Source: Clostridia bacterium | Lineage (GTDB): Bacteria > Bacillota_A > Clostridia > Christensenellales > Aristaeellaceae | Length of the DNA stretch: 64,000 nt | NCBI GenBank assembly: GCA_017525805.1 | Contig: JAFXSH010000113.1 | Coordinates: 62,001 to 126,000 of the forward strand | Reading direction: 5' to 3' | In this document: piece by piece, positions 8,486 to 17,788 of the stretch | Position numbering within the stretch: the stretch's first letter is position 1 | Layout: every line of letters starts with the position of its first letter | Position numbers and translations under genes: made by a program | The notes under the pieces: model-generated | Told to the model about the DNA's origin: nothing | The model's database searches: none | The model's input: only the letters and a program-made list of their open reading frames with translations

Positions 8486-11161
8486 ATGAAAACGACCCGT
8501 AACCCCGCCCGTGGCATATGGGCGCTGCTGCTGGCCCTGCTGCTGGGCTGCGTAAACACCGCCATGGGAGAAGAAAACGTGACCGCGTATGAAGCGTATT
8601 TGGCAGGCGGAGAAGCGCCCAGCCTGGCCCAACGGTATGAAGGAATCTTTACCATCGGGGTGGCCACGTCCCCCGCAGTGCTCAAGGACGAAAAGGCGGC
8701 GGCGCTGATTGCCGCCAACTTCAATTCCCTGACCTGCGAAAACCAAATGAAAGCTGATTTCGTCATGGACCGGTCAGCTTCCGTCCGCGGCAAGGACAAC
8801 ACCCGCGTAAAGCTGACCTTCGCCCAGGCGGGCCCCGTGCTTTCTTTCGCTCAGGAACACGGCATGAAGGTGCGCGCCCACACCCTGGTGTGGCACAGCC
8901 AGACGCCCCGGTGGTTTTTCGCCGAAAACTGGTCCAACATGCCGAACGCCCCGCTGGTGGACCGGGATACCATGCTCCTGCGCATGGAAAACTACATCCG
9001 CGATGAAATGGAGTATGTGAACACCAAGTACCCCGGCGTGGTGTACGCCTGGGACGTGGTGAACGAGGCCATCGACCCCGCCATGGGCCATCCAGACGGG
9101 CTCCGCACGAAAGGGAACCTGTGGTATGAGGTGATCGGCGAAGACTACATCGAATGGGCGTTCACCTTTGCCCGGAAGTACGCCGATCCCGATCAGAAGC
9201 TGTTCTATAACGATTACAACTGCACCCAGCTTCAAAAACTGGTGCCGCTGCGCAAGCTGCTCAAAAACCTGCACGATAAGGGCATTCTGGACGGCTTGGG
9301 CATGCAGAGCCATTTAGGGCTGGATTCCCCCAGCCTCTCGGAATATCAAAACGCCCTGAACCAATATACCAGCTTAGGGATCACCATCCACGTGACGGAG
9401 CTGGATGTCAGCACCGCCGATAACTCGCCCTTAGGCCAGATGCGCTTGGCGTACCGCTACCGCAGCCTGCTCTCCCTGCTGATGCAGGTGAAAACAAAAG
9501 GAGGGCACGATATCGGCAATGTGACGGTGTGGGGCTTAAAGGACGATCAATCCTGGCTGAACAGCGCCACGGAAAAGAAATATCCCCTGCTGTTTGACAA
9601 GGATTACAATTACAAGCCCGCTTTCTTCGGCGCGCTGCTGGACGCTTCCATTTCCATGTCGTCCAATGAAATGAAGCTCCAGGAAGCGGTGGAAAGGTTG
9701 GGCCTGGATAAACTTTATCAGCAGGAGGGAGCTAACGTGAACGTATACAAAACCTTGGATCAGCACAATCCCGTGATGGTGCAGCGCTTTGGCGCGGACC
9801 CCTGGGCCATGGTCTACGGGGACCGGGTATATCTTTACATGACCGGGGACGAACCCATGACGGATAAGGACGGCAACATCCGCACCAACGATTACAGCAA
9901 TATCACCACCCTGCGGGTGCTGTCCTCCGATGATCTGGTGAACTGGCAGGATCACGGCTCGGTGGCCGCCGCGGGCAGGAACGGGGCTGCCAAGTGGGCC
10001 TCCAATTCCTGGGCCCCCTGCGCCGCCTGGAAAAATATAGACGGGCAGGATAAGTTCTTCCTGTACTTCGCCAACAGCGGCGGCGGCATCGGCGTGCTGG
10101 TAGCGGACAGCCCAACCGGCCCTTTCACCGATCCCCTGGGCAAAGCTCTGGTGAGCAGGAATACGCCCACCTGCGCCGAGGTCACCTGGCTGTTCGACCC
10201 CGCCGTGCTGGTGGATGATGACGGCAGCGCCTACCTGTATTTCGGCGGCGGCATCCCCAACGGGAAAGCCGACGACCCCGGCACGGCCCGGGTGGCAAAG
10301 CTTGGGGACGATATGATCAGCTTGGACGGGGACCCCGTAGCCATCAATCCCCCGTGGCTGTTCGAGGATTCCGGCATCAACAGGATGGACGACACCTACG
10401 TGTATTCCTACTGCTCCAACTTTAACGTACCTTCCTCCGGAAGCGAACAGGGCTTCCAAAGCGGCGAAATCGTGTATATGACCTCCGATTCCCCTATGGG
10501 CCCCTTTGTCTTCGGCGGACGGGTACTGCAAAATCCCAGCGTGTATTTCGGCGTGGGCGGCAATAACCACCACTGCATGTTTGAATTCAAGGGCAATTAT
10601 TATATCACCTACCACGCCGCCGCCGTGGATAAAGCCATGGGCTGGGGCGCGGGCTACCGCAGCACCTTCGTCGATGTGCTGAACCTGGACGAAAAGGGGC
10701 TTCCCGCCCTGTCCAAAGGCACCTACGAGGGTGTGGAACAACTGAAAGCCTTTGATCCCTACGCAGAAGTTCCCGCCGCCGCCCTGGCTTCCCTGGCGGG
10801 TATGGAAACCGTTTTGGCAAACGACGCGGACAAGACGGCGGGCACCGGGGATATGCTGGTCAGGAGCACCGCCGCAAATGGCTGGATCGGCATCGCGGGC
10901 GTTGATTTTGGGCAGGAGGGCGCGAACGGCGTAAAACTCACCTGGATTTCGGAGGAAAGCGCGAAAATCGAAATCCTGCTGGACAGCCTGGACGGCGAAC
11001 CCGCGGCGGTGACCGACCTGCCCGCCGCCAGCGAGGCGCGGAGCGAACTGTTCGCCCTGCCTGAACCCATTACCGGCGCCCATGACCTGTACTTCCGTTT
11101 CACCCAACCCAATGTGAGCCTGCTTTCCTGGCAGTTCTTTTCCCCCCTCCATGGTCAGTAA
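8486..11161 (+). CDS. GH10 xylanase - GH43 - CBM6-like fusion lipoprotein
   Basis: An 891-residue secreted, probably lipid-anchored, bifunctional xylan hydrolase. The N-terminus has a positively charged start, a leucine run and ALLLGC, a plausible lipobox (Cys 22). GH10 follows (about 40-390) with VRAHTLVWH, the acid/base Glu in WDVVNEA and the nucleophile Glu in VTELDVS. A GH43 domain (about 415-755) shows DPAVLVDDDGSAYLYFGG. A C-terminal beta-sandwich (about 765-891) looks like CBM6. It would cut the xylan backbone and remove arabinose or xylose units at the cell surface. The next gene overlaps its end by 11 bases. Confidence 0.9.
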   Translation: MKTTRNPARGIWALLLALLLGCVNTAMGEENVTAYEAYLAGGEAPSLAQRYEGIFTIGVATSPAVLKDEKAAALIAANFNSLTCENQMKADFVMDRSASVRGKDNTRVKLTFAQAGPVLSFAQEHGMKVRAHTLVWHSQTPRWFFAENWSNMPNAPLVDRDTMLLRMENYIRDEMEYVNTKYPGVVYAWDVVNEAIDPAMGHPDGLRTKGNLWYEVIGEDYIEWAFTFARKYADPDQKLFYNDYNCTQLQKLVPLRKLLKNLHDKGILDGLGMQSHLGLDSPSLSEYQNALNQYTSLGITIHVTELDVSTADNSPLGQMRLAYRYRSLLSLLMQVKTKGGHDIGNVTVWGLKDDQSWLNSATEKKYPLLFDKDYNYKPAFFGALLDASISMSSNEMKLQEAVERLGLDKLYQQEGANVNVYKTLDQHNPVMVQRFGADPWAMVYGDRVYLYMTGDEPMTDKDGNIRTNDYSNITTLRVLSSDDLVNWQDHGSVAAAGRNGAAKWASNSWAPCAAWKNIDGQDKFFLYFANSGGGIGVLVADSPTGPFTDPLGKALVSRNTPTCAEVTWLFDPAVLVDDDGSAYLYFGGGIPNGKADDPGTARVAKLGDDMISLDGDPVAINPPWLFEDSGINRMDDTYVYSYCSNFNVPSSGSEQGFQSGEIVYMTSDSPMGPFVFGGRVLQNPSVYFGVGGNNHHCMFEFKGNYYITYHAAAVDKAMGWGAGYRSTFVDVLNLDEKGLPALSKGTYEGVEQLKAFDPYAEVPAAALASLAGMETVLANDADKTAGTGDMLVRSTAANGWIGIAGVDFGQEGANGVKLTWISEESAKIEILLDSLDGEPAAVTDLPAASEARSELFALPEPITGAHDLYFRFTQPNVSLLSWQFFSPLHGQ

Positions 11162-12650
11162 AGGAAGCAGTCTGCTCACCGGCAGCGATTTCCCCGATCC
11201 CGACGTGGTCCGGGTGGGCAATACGTATTACCTGGTGAGCACCACTATGCACTTCTCCCCCGGCTGCGCCATTCTCAAATCCTATGATTTGATCCACTGG
11301 GAATGGTGCGGCCACCTCTACGACGCCCTGGACGATACGGACGCCCGCACGCTGACCAACGGTCAAAACTGTTACGGCAAGGGCATGTGGGCCCCTTCCC
11401 TGCGCTGGCATGACGGCACGTTTTACGTGTGCTTCGCCGTGGTGGACAAGGGCGAAACCCGGATATACAGCGCAGCGGACATTGAAAACGGCCCCTGGGC
11501 CTTGACCGTCCTTCCCGGCCTGTACCACGATCCGTCCCTGTTCTTCGACGACGACGGCAAAGCCTACATCATCTACGGCAACAGCACGATTCATTTGACG
11601 GAACTGAATGAAGCGCTCACCGGCCCCCAGCCGGGGGGCCTGAACCGGGTGCTGGTGAAATCGGGCGAAACGAAAACATTAGGCTACGAGGGTTCCCACT
11701 TTTACAAAATCAACGGCAAATACTATTTGTTCACCATCCATTCCCTGCCGGACCGCTGGCGGCGGGTGGAAAGCTGTTTTGCCTCCGACGGCCTGACCGG
11801 TGAGTTTACCGGCGGCATCGTGTTCAACGACGATCAGGGCTATCATGGCCAGGGCGTAGCCCAGGGCGGCGTCGTGGATACGCCGGACGGACGCTGGTAC
11901 GCCGTGTTCTTCCAGGATCGCGGCGCGGTTGGCCGCACTCCCGTGCTGATCCCCATGAGCTGGGAAAAGGGCATGCCGGTGATCGGGAACGACGGGAAAG
12001 CCTCGAAAGAAGCGGTGAACCTCACAACAAATCCCGGTTATCTCCACGCTCCCTTAGCGGAAAGTGACGCCTTTGGCACCCCCGCCTTAAAAGCCATGTG
12101 GGAATGGAACCACGTGCCGGATGACAGCCTGTGGCAGACAGGAAACGGCTTCCTCTCCCTCTCTGCCGGTCGGGCGGACCGGGAGCTGACCGACGCCCGC
12201 GATACGCTGACCGTGCGCTGCACCTACCCCGTCACCGAAGTGACAGTGCGGCTGGACGGCTCTAATCTGGCGGTAGGAGGCCGGGCGGGACTGTGCGCTT
12301 TGCAGTACCAGTGGAGCGCCGCCGCCCTGCGCCGCACGGAAGAAGGTTTCCTGCTGTCGCTGCTGAGGAAACCTTTGGACGGCCAGCCCGGCGAACTCAT
12401 CGCGGCGGAGGCGCTCGCCAAAGAAACCGTCATCCTGAAAGCCCTGTTCGATTTCACCGATATGAAGGATACCGTGGCTTTCTTCTATCTGGAAAACGGG
12501 GAATGGCTGCCCTTAGGCGCGCCCCAGAAAGTCTCCTTCGATCTCAAGCACTTCGCGGGCGTCCGCGCCGGGCTGTTCCATTACAGCATGGAAACGGCGG
12601 GAGGCGAGGCCCGATTCAGCGATTTCACGTACCGCGTCATCACGCCGTAA
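11151..12650 (+). CDS. GH43 beta-xylosidase/arabinofuranosidase, cytoplasmic
   Basis: A 499-residue glycosidase without a signal peptide. The GH43 catalytic domain starts at once (GSDFPDPDVVRVGNTYYLV, catalytic Asp), with WAPSLRW and the acid Glu in GYEGSHFYKING. The last 190 residues form the concanavalin-like C-terminal domain common in GH43 xylosidases. ATG 11151 overlaps the 3' end of the fusion gene by 11 bases with no strong ribosome site, suggesting translational coupling. It would finish hydrolysis of imported xylo-oligosaccharides. Confidence 0.88.
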   Translation: MVSKGSSLLTGSDFPDPDVVRVGNTYYLVSTTMHFSPGCAILKSYDLIHWEWCGHLYDALDDTDARTLTNGQNCYGKGMWAPSLRWHDGTFYVCFAVVDKGETRIYSAADIENGPWALTVLPGLYHDPSLFFDDDGKAYIIYGNSTIHLTELNEALTGPQPGGLNRVLVKSGETKTLGYEGSHFYKINGKYYLFTIHSLPDRWRRVESCFASDGLTGEFTGGIVFNDDQGYHGQGVAQGGVVDTPDGRWYAVFFQDRGAVGRTPVLIPMSWEKGMPVIGNDGKASKEAVNLTTNPGYLHAPLAESDAFGTPALKAMWEWNHVPDDSLWQTGNGFLSLSAGRADRELTDARDTLTVRCTYPVTEVTVRLDGSNLAVGGRAGLCALQYQWSAAALRRTEEGFLLSLLRKPLDGQPGELIAAEALAKETVILKALFDFTDMKDTVAFFYLENGEWLPLGAPQKVSFDLKHFAGVRAGLFHYSMETAGGEARFSDFTYRVITP

Positions 12651-12663
12651 ATCAACGCGCTTC

Positions 12664-12702
12664 CCCAGCTGCCGGTTCCGCCGGCGGCTGTTTTCTTTTT
12701 TT
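12664..12702 (+). terminator. Intrinsic terminator after the xylan genes
   Basis: CAGCTGCCGG pairs with CCGGCGGCTG and is followed by TTTTCTTTTTTTC. Confidence 0.85.
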
Positions 12703-12731
12703 CATCTTTGCTCTTTTTTGATGTTTTTCTA

Positions 12732-12760
12732 TTGTAAATCCTGTCCAAAAGGCTTATAAT
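12732..12760 (+). promoter_or_regulatory. Sigma-A promoter for nagA
   Basis: TTGTAA and a perfect TATAAT are 17 bases apart, ending 40 bases before ATG 12801. Confidence 0.75.
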
Positions 12761-12800
12761 ATCACCAGATACTACAATTCAGGATAAAAAAGGAGCGTGA

Positions 12801-13958
12801 ATGCCCATGAAAGCCATTCTCAATGGCCGGGTGCTGCTGCCTGACAGTGAAATCAGGGGCAAAGCCCTCTTATACGATCAACGAATCATCAGCCTCACCG
12901 ATCCGGACACCGCCAAGGCGCAGGCGGATGAAATCATCGACGCCCAGGGCGCTTACGTGGCCCCGGGCCTGGTGGATGTACACATTCACGGCTACAACGG
13001 CGTGGACGTATCCGACAACGATCCCGACGACATTCGGAAAATGGCCCACGGCCTGCTGGCCAACGGCGTCACCTCCTTCCTGCCCACCACCCTTACCGTG
13101 GATTGGGCCACGCTGGAGAGCGTGTGCCGCCACATCCGGGGGCTGATGGAAGAAAGCCTCTCCCCCGATTTCGACGGGGCGCAGATCGCGGGCATGCACA
13201 TGGAAGGGCCCTTCATCAACCCCGCCAAGAAAGGCGCGCAGAACGAAGCCTATATCCTCAAGCCGGACGCGGACAAGGTGCTGCCCTATCAGGACGTGAT
13301 CAAAGTGATCACCTTCGCCCCGGAAATGCCCGGCGGCATGGAATTTACCCGCAGATTACGCCAGGAAACCAATATCGCCCTGTCCATCGGCCATACCAGC
13401 GCCAATTTTGATCAGGCCATGGCGGCTATCTACGCGGGCGTCATGCGCAGCACCCACACCTTCAACGCCATGACGCCTCTCATGCACCGGGACCCCGGCG
13501 TGGTGGGCGCGGCGCTGAACAGCGATATTTACACCGAACTGATCCCCGACACCTTCCACGTGAACAAGGGCATCTTCCCCATGATGACCCGGCTCAAGGG
13601 CAATAAACTGGTGCTGATCACCGACGCCCTGCGCTCCGCTGGCATGCCGGACGGGGAATACGAAAACGGCGGCCAGGTGTTCGTGCTCAAGGGCATCGAG
13701 TGCCGCTTAAAGGACGGCACCATCGCGGGCAGCGTATTGAAGCTCAACCAGGGCGTGCGCAACCTGCGGGATTACGGCTATGTACCCCTGTATACCGCCG
13801 TGCGCGCCGCTTCCCTCAATGCCGCCGAATCGGCCCACCTGGACGATCGGAAGGGTTCCCTCACCCCCGGCAAGGATGCCGATATCATTCTCATGGACGA
13901 AGACTGCAACGTGCTCAAAACCATCGTGCGGGGCACGTGCAAGTTTCAAAAAGCATGA
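12801..13958 (+). CDS. nagA: N-acetylglucosamine-6-phosphate deacetylase
   Basis: A 385-residue metal-dependent amidohydrolase that removes acetate from GlcNAc-6-phosphate. Family landmarks are the metal ligands in GLVDVHIHGYNG, MEGPFIN with its Glu, IGHTSA, the substrate loop STHTFNAM, and the catalytic Asp in LITDAL. AAGGAGCG precedes ATG 12801; a second ATG lies two codons in. It heads an apparent operon with a ROK-type kinase and a deacylase. No nagB is adjacent. Confidence 0.93.
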   Translation: MPMKAILNGRVLLPDSEIRGKALLYDQRIISLTDPDTAKAQADEIIDAQGAYVAPGLVDVHIHGYNGVDVSDNDPDDIRKMAHGLLANGVTSFLPTTLTVDWATLESVCRHIRGLMEESLSPDFDGAQIAGMHMEGPFINPAKKGAQNEAYILKPDADKVLPYQDVIKVITFAPEMPGGMEFTRRLRQETNIALSIGHTSANFDQAMAAIYAGVMRSTHTFNAMTPLMHRDPGVVGAALNSDIYTELIPDTFHVNKGIFPMMTRLKGNKLVLITDALRSAGMPDGEYENGGQVFVLKGIECRLKDGTIAGSVLKLNQGVRNLRDYGYVPLYTAVRAASLNAAESAHLDDRKGSLTPGKDADIILMDEDCNVLKTIVRGTCKFQKA

Positions 13959-13988
13959 AACCCAAGCGATAAAAAGGAGGCTTTTCCC

Positions 13989-15362
13989 ATGGCATTAAAG
14001 GTTCCCGCCCCCCTGGATCCCGGTTTCCGTCCCTTGGAAGTCGAAGCCCGCGCCTATGAAAAGGACGTGGCCGCAAGCGGCAAAGGCGTGGATTTTGGCG
14101 TGCTGATCGTGCGCAATCAGGGCTACTGCGACCATTGCCAGATGAAAATTTTCCCGGACGGAAAGGACGCGCGCACCGTGCCCCTGCTGGACCGGATCAT
14201 CAAAACCCTGCTGTGGGCCCGGGGCGGCTACCGCATCGTGACCTTCGGCTCCAAGGAAGTACATGAGCATCTTCTCGCCGCCTATCAGGCGGGGGGCGAG
14301 CGTGCTTTCGACGCGGACTTTATGGCCACCGTGTACGAGCGGCCCTTTGAAGTGGCACAGGCCGAAAAAATGGAGGATGTGCTCGTTACCCGTTCCTCCG
14401 CTGGCAGCGTAGGCCGCCATTTAGAGGGGTGCCGCATCGGCTTTGACGCGGGCGGCAGCGACCGCAAGGTGTCCGCCGTGATCGACGGGGAGGCGGTGTA
14501 TTCCGAGGAAGTGGTGTGGTTCCCCAAGACCACGTCCGATCCCCAGTACCACTACGACGGCATCCTGTCCGCCATGAAGGCCGCCGCCAGCCACATGCCC
14601 CGGGTGGATGCCATCGGCGTTTCCAGCGCGGGCGTCTACATCGACAACAAAGTGATGGTGGCCTCCCTGTTCCTGAAACTGAGCAAGGAGGACTTCCAAA
14701 AGCGCGCCAAAACCATGTACATTGACGTGGCCAAGGAAATCGGCGCGCCGCTGGAAGTGGCCAACGACGGCGACGTGACCGCCCTGGCCGGGGCCATGGA
14801 ATTGGGCGTTGGCAACGTGCTGGGCATCGCCATGGGCACCAGCGAAGCTGGCGGCTATGTGGACAAGGATATGAACATTACCGGCTGGCTGAACGAGCTG
14901 GCTTTCGCCCCCGTGGACTTCAACCGGGACGCCATGGTGGACGAGTGGAGCGGCGATTGGGGCTGCGGCGTCAAGTATTTCAGCCAGGACGGCGTGATCA
15001 AGCTGGCCCCCGCCGCGGGCATCGTCCTGGACGAGAAACTCTCCCCCGCCGAAAAATTGAAGGTCGTACAAAAGGAAATGGCCGCGGGCAATCCCGAAGC
15101 CGCCAAAATCTATGAATCCATCGGCGCTTATTTCGGTTACACCCTGGCCTGGTACAGCCGCTTCTATACCATCGATCACGTGCTGATCATGGGCCGGGTC
15201 ACCTCCGGCGAGGGCGGGCCCATCCTGCTGAAAAAAGCCCAGGAAGTGCTGGACACCGAATTCCCCGAGCTGGCACAGCGCATGAAGCTGCACATTCCCG
15301 ACGAGGCCAGCCGCCGCGTGGGCCAAAGCGTGGCCGCCGCCAGCCTGCCCTGCATTAGCTGA
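13989..15362 (+). CDS. ROK/ASKHA-fold sugar kinase-like protein
   Basis: A 457-residue protein. After an unusual N-terminal 145 residues containing a CDHC pair, an actin-like ATPase fold begins with GFDAGGSDRKVSAV (phosphate 1 loop), followed by GVSSAGVYI and NDGDVTALAGAMELG and GIAMGTSEAGG (phosphate 2 and adenosine loops), as in ROK proteins. The canonical ROK zinc motif is not evident. AAAAAGGAGG precedes ATG 13989. Position directly after nagA suggests phosphorylation of an amino sugar, but substrate is unproven. Confidence 0.7.
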   Translation: MALKVPAPLDPGFRPLEVEARAYEKDVAASGKGVDFGVLIVRNQGYCDHCQMKIFPDGKDARTVPLLDRIIKTLLWARGGYRIVTFGSKEVHEHLLAAYQAGGERAFDADFMATVYERPFEVAQAEKMEDVLVTRSSAGSVGRHLEGCRIGFDAGGSDRKVSAVIDGEAVYSEEVVWFPKTTSDPQYHYDGILSAMKAAASHMPRVDAIGVSSAGVYIDNKVMVASLFLKLSKEDFQKRAKTMYIDVAKEIGAPLEVANDGDVTALAGAMELGVGNVLGIAMGTSEAGGYVDKDMNITGWLNELAFAPVDFNRDAMVDEWSGDWGCGVKYFSQDGVIKLAPAAGIVLDEKLSPAEKLKVVQKEMAAGNPEAAKIYESIGAYFGYTLAWYSRFYTIDHVLIMGRVTSGEGGPILLKKAQEVLDTEFPELAQRMKLHIPDEASRRVGQSVAAASLPCIS

Positions 15363-15366
15363 TCGC

Positions 15367-15864
15367 ATGGCAAAGCAGGAAAAAACCAACGTGATGCGCA
15401 CCTTGGAGCGCCTGAAAATCCCCTACCAGGAGCATTTTTACGGCGACACCGGGGCCATCAGCGGCGTGGAGGTGGCCGCCGTACTGGGCGAAGACCCCCG
15501 GCGCGCCTTCAAAACCCTGGTCACAGTGGGAAAAAGCCGGAACCATTACGTGTTCATGATCCCTGTGGCGGAAGAATTGGACCTGAAAAAAGCCGCCGCG
15601 GCGGTGGGCGAAAAGGCGCTGGAAATGCTGAAAAGCAAGGACCTGCTGCCCCTGACCGGCTATGTGCACGGCGGCTGTTCCCCCATCGGCATGAAAAAGC
15701 AGTTCCGCACCGTGATCCATCAAACGGCGGCGGACTTTCCCACGGTGATGTTCAGCGCGGGCAAAATCGGCTATCAGGTGGAATGCTCTTTGGAAAACCT
15801 GCAAAAGGCGATCCCGTTGGAATGCGCGGACGTAATTTGCGCCCCAAACGAAACGGATGCCTGA
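15367..15864 (+). CDS. ybaK: Cys-tRNA(Pro)/Cys-tRNA(Cys) deacylase, YbaK/EbsC family
   Basis: A 165-residue YbaK-fold editing protein that hydrolyses mischarged Cys-tRNA(Pro). Length matches the family, and KTLVTVG, GYVHGGCSPIGMKK and FSAGKIGYQVE are family landmarks. It starts five bases after the kinase gene stop, so it is probably co-transcribed. Confidence 0.92.
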   Translation: MAKQEKTNVMRTLERLKIPYQEHFYGDTGAISGVEVAAVLGEDPRRAFKTLVTVGKSRNHYVFMIPVAEELDLKKAAAAVGEKALEMLKSKDLLPLTGYVHGGCSPIGMKKQFRTVIHQTAADFPTVMFSAGKIGYQVECSLENLQKAIPLECADVICAPNETDA

Positions 15865-15881
15865 TTCTTTGTTTTTCTTTC

Positions 15882-15904
15882 CGCGGCGCTTTCCTGCGCC
15901 GCGG
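15882..15904. repeat. Perfect GC-rich palindrome
   Basis: CCGCGGCGC and GCGCCGCGG flank a six-base loop. The T-rich stretch precedes rather than follows it on the plus strand, so its role as a terminator of ybaK is doubtful. Confidence 0.45.
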
Positions 15905-15909
15905 ATTTG

Positions 15910-15918
15910 TGGTATACT
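15910..15918 (+). promoter_or_regulatory. Extended -10 promoter for the isomerase pair
   Basis: TGGTATACT is an extended -10 sequence 31 bases before ATG 15949. No good -35 hexamer is visible. Confidence 0.45.
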
Positions 15919-15948
15919 GTTTTCAGAATTTGGATGGAGGTGCGTTTT

Positions 15949-16851
15949 ATGCGGATCGGTTTAAGCTCTTACTCCCTGGACCGGGATATCAAGCAAGGAA
16001 AAATGACCCTGCTGGAGGCCATCGACTGGGCGGCAGCCCACGGCGCGGAATGCATGGAACTGGTGCCCTTCGCTTTCCGGTTCGACGATAAAGAAACCGG
16101 CAAAATCGATGAAGCTTTTATCTCCGCGGTGAAGCGTCGTGCGGCGGACGCGGGCATTCCCCTGGTCAATTATTCCGTGCTGGCGGATTTCTGCAAGGAG
16201 GGTGAAGCCCTGGAAAAGGAAATCGCCCGCATCTGCCATGAGGTGGATATCGCCGCGGCCTTGGGCGTGCCTAAGATGCGCCATGACGTGTGCGGCTTCC
16301 GCCGTCCCCACAAGGAAAACACCCTGAAAGATTTCGAGCGCTGGCTGCCGGTCATGGCGCAGGCCGCCGCCCGGGTCACCGCCCACGGCAAAGAAGTGGG
16401 CGTCAAAACCATGATCGAAAACCACGGCTTCTTCGCCAACGGCTGCGACCGGGTGGAACGCATCCTGAACCTGGTCAACGATGAAAACTACGGCCTGCTG
16501 CTGGATACCGGTAACATTGTGTGCGTGGACGAGGACGCCGCCGTGGCCGCTGATACCCTGGCCCCCCTGACCCGCATGGTGCATCTCAAGGATTTCTATA
16601 TCCGCACCCGGGACCCCGGCGACGCCACCCAATTTGACTGCGCCGGAAGCTGGTTCCGCTCCCGGGGCGGCAAGTATCTGCGGGGCGCCATCTTAGCCCA
16701 GGGTGATCTGGATATGTGGTCCATCCTGCACTCCCTTAAGGCTTCCGGCTACGACGGGGATATCGCCATCGAGTTCGAGGGTTTGGAGGACGCCCAGTAC
16801 GCCTCCGCCGTGGGCCTGCAGAACGCCCGGCGCATTTGGAACGAAGTATAA
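15949..16851 (+). CDS. Sugar phosphate isomerase/epimerase (AP endonuclease 2-type TIM barrel)
   Basis: A 300-residue TIM-barrel protein of the xylose-isomerase-like/IolE-type family (PF01261). It shows IGLSSYSL at the first strand, the metal-site Glu in IENHGFF, LLDTGN, HLKDFYIR and the final Glu in IEFEG. A longer frame starts at 15907, but TGGAGG and the conserved first strand favour ATG 15949. A paralogue follows 18 bases on. Substrate unknown. Confidence 0.85.
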   Translation: MRIGLSSYSLDRDIKQGKMTLLEAIDWAAAHGAECMELVPFAFRFDDKETGKIDEAFISAVKRRAADAGIPLVNYSVLADFCKEGEALEKEIARICHEVDIAAALGVPKMRHDVCGFRRPHKENTLKDFERWLPVMAQAAARVTAHGKEVGVKTMIENHGFFANGCDRVERILNLVNDENYGLLLDTGNIVCVDEDAAVAADTLAPLTRMVHLKDFYIRTRDPGDATQFDCAGSWFRSRGGKYLRGAILAQGDLDMWSILHSLKASGYDGDIAIEFEGLEDAQYASAVGLQNARRIWNEV

Positions 16852-16869
16852 CAAAGGAGATGCGGCACT

Positions 16870-17715
16870 ATGAAAATCGGCGTATCATCTTACAGCTTTG
16901 CCCAGTACATGGGCGAAACCAAAGCTAATTATTTTCAAATCATTGACCTGGCCAAGGAAATGGGCTTTGACGCCATTGAGTTCATCGACTTAAAGTTAGA
17001 AGTACAGCCTGCGGAAAGCCTTTCCGCCCTGGCGAAGGACATCCGGGCGTACTGCGAAAAGAAGGATTTACCCATCGCGGCCTATACCGTGGGTGCTGAT
17101 TTTCTCAACCGGGAAAACGAAGTGGAGCGGATCAAGGGCCAGGTGGACATCGCGGAGATCCTCGGCGCGCCCGTCATGCGTCACGACGCCTTCTGGAGCA
17201 TGCCCGCTGGCATGTGCTGGCGGCAGGCTGTGGAAATGATCGCGCCCCTCATCCGGGAAGTAGCGGAATACGCGGCGGCAAAAGGCATACGCACCTGCAC
17301 GGAAAACCATGGCCTGATCTTGCAGGACGCGGAACGGGTGGAGACCCTGATCGGAACGGTGAACCACCCCAACTACGGGTGGCTGGTGGACATGGGCAAT
17401 TTCCTCTGCGCCGACGATAATCCCCTGCGGGCCGTGCCCATCGCCGCACCTTACGCTTTCCACGCCCACGTGAAGGACTTCATTTTCAAATCTTTCGCGG
17501 ACGACGATCCCGGCGACGGCTGGATCCACACCCGCAACGGCAATTATATCCGGGGCACTGTGGCTGGCCACGGCGTGGTGCCCATCCGCAAATGCCTGTC
17601 CATCTTGAAAGAAGCGGGCTATCAGGGGGTTGTTACCTATGAGTTTGAAGGGCATGAGCAAAACCTGCCCGCCCTGAAAAACGCCCTGAAATTTATCCGC
17701 AAGGCGGCGGAATAA
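16870..17715 (+). CDS. Sugar phosphate isomerase/epimerase (TIM barrel)
   Basis: A 281-residue paralogue of the preceding gene, with VSSYSFAQYM at the first strand, TENHGLI, LVDMGN, HAHVKDF and TYEFEGHE in the same places. AAAGGAGATG precedes ATG 16870. The pair may act on related sugars in one pathway. A GGCCCCCGG/CCGGGGGCC hairpin without a T run follows at about 17730-17754. Confidence 0.85.
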   Translation: MKIGVSSYSFAQYMGETKANYFQIIDLAKEMGFDAIEFIDLKLEVQPAESLSALAKDIRAYCEKKDLPIAAYTVGADFLNRENEVERIKGQVDIAEILGAPVMRHDAFWSMPAGMCWRQAVEMIAPLIREVAEYAAAKGIRTCTENHGLILQDAERVETLIGTVNHPNYGWLVDMGNFLCADDNPLRAVPIAAPYAFHAHVKDFIFKSFADDDPGDGWIHTRNGNYIRGTVAGHGVVPIRKCLSILKEAGYQGVVTYEFEGHEQNLPALKNALKFIRKAAE

Positions 17716-17788
17716 GCGCCGCAGGCATCGGCCCCCGGAACACCCGGGGGCCGCTTGCGTTAAAAGGATTTCCCGAAAGGAAGATGGT

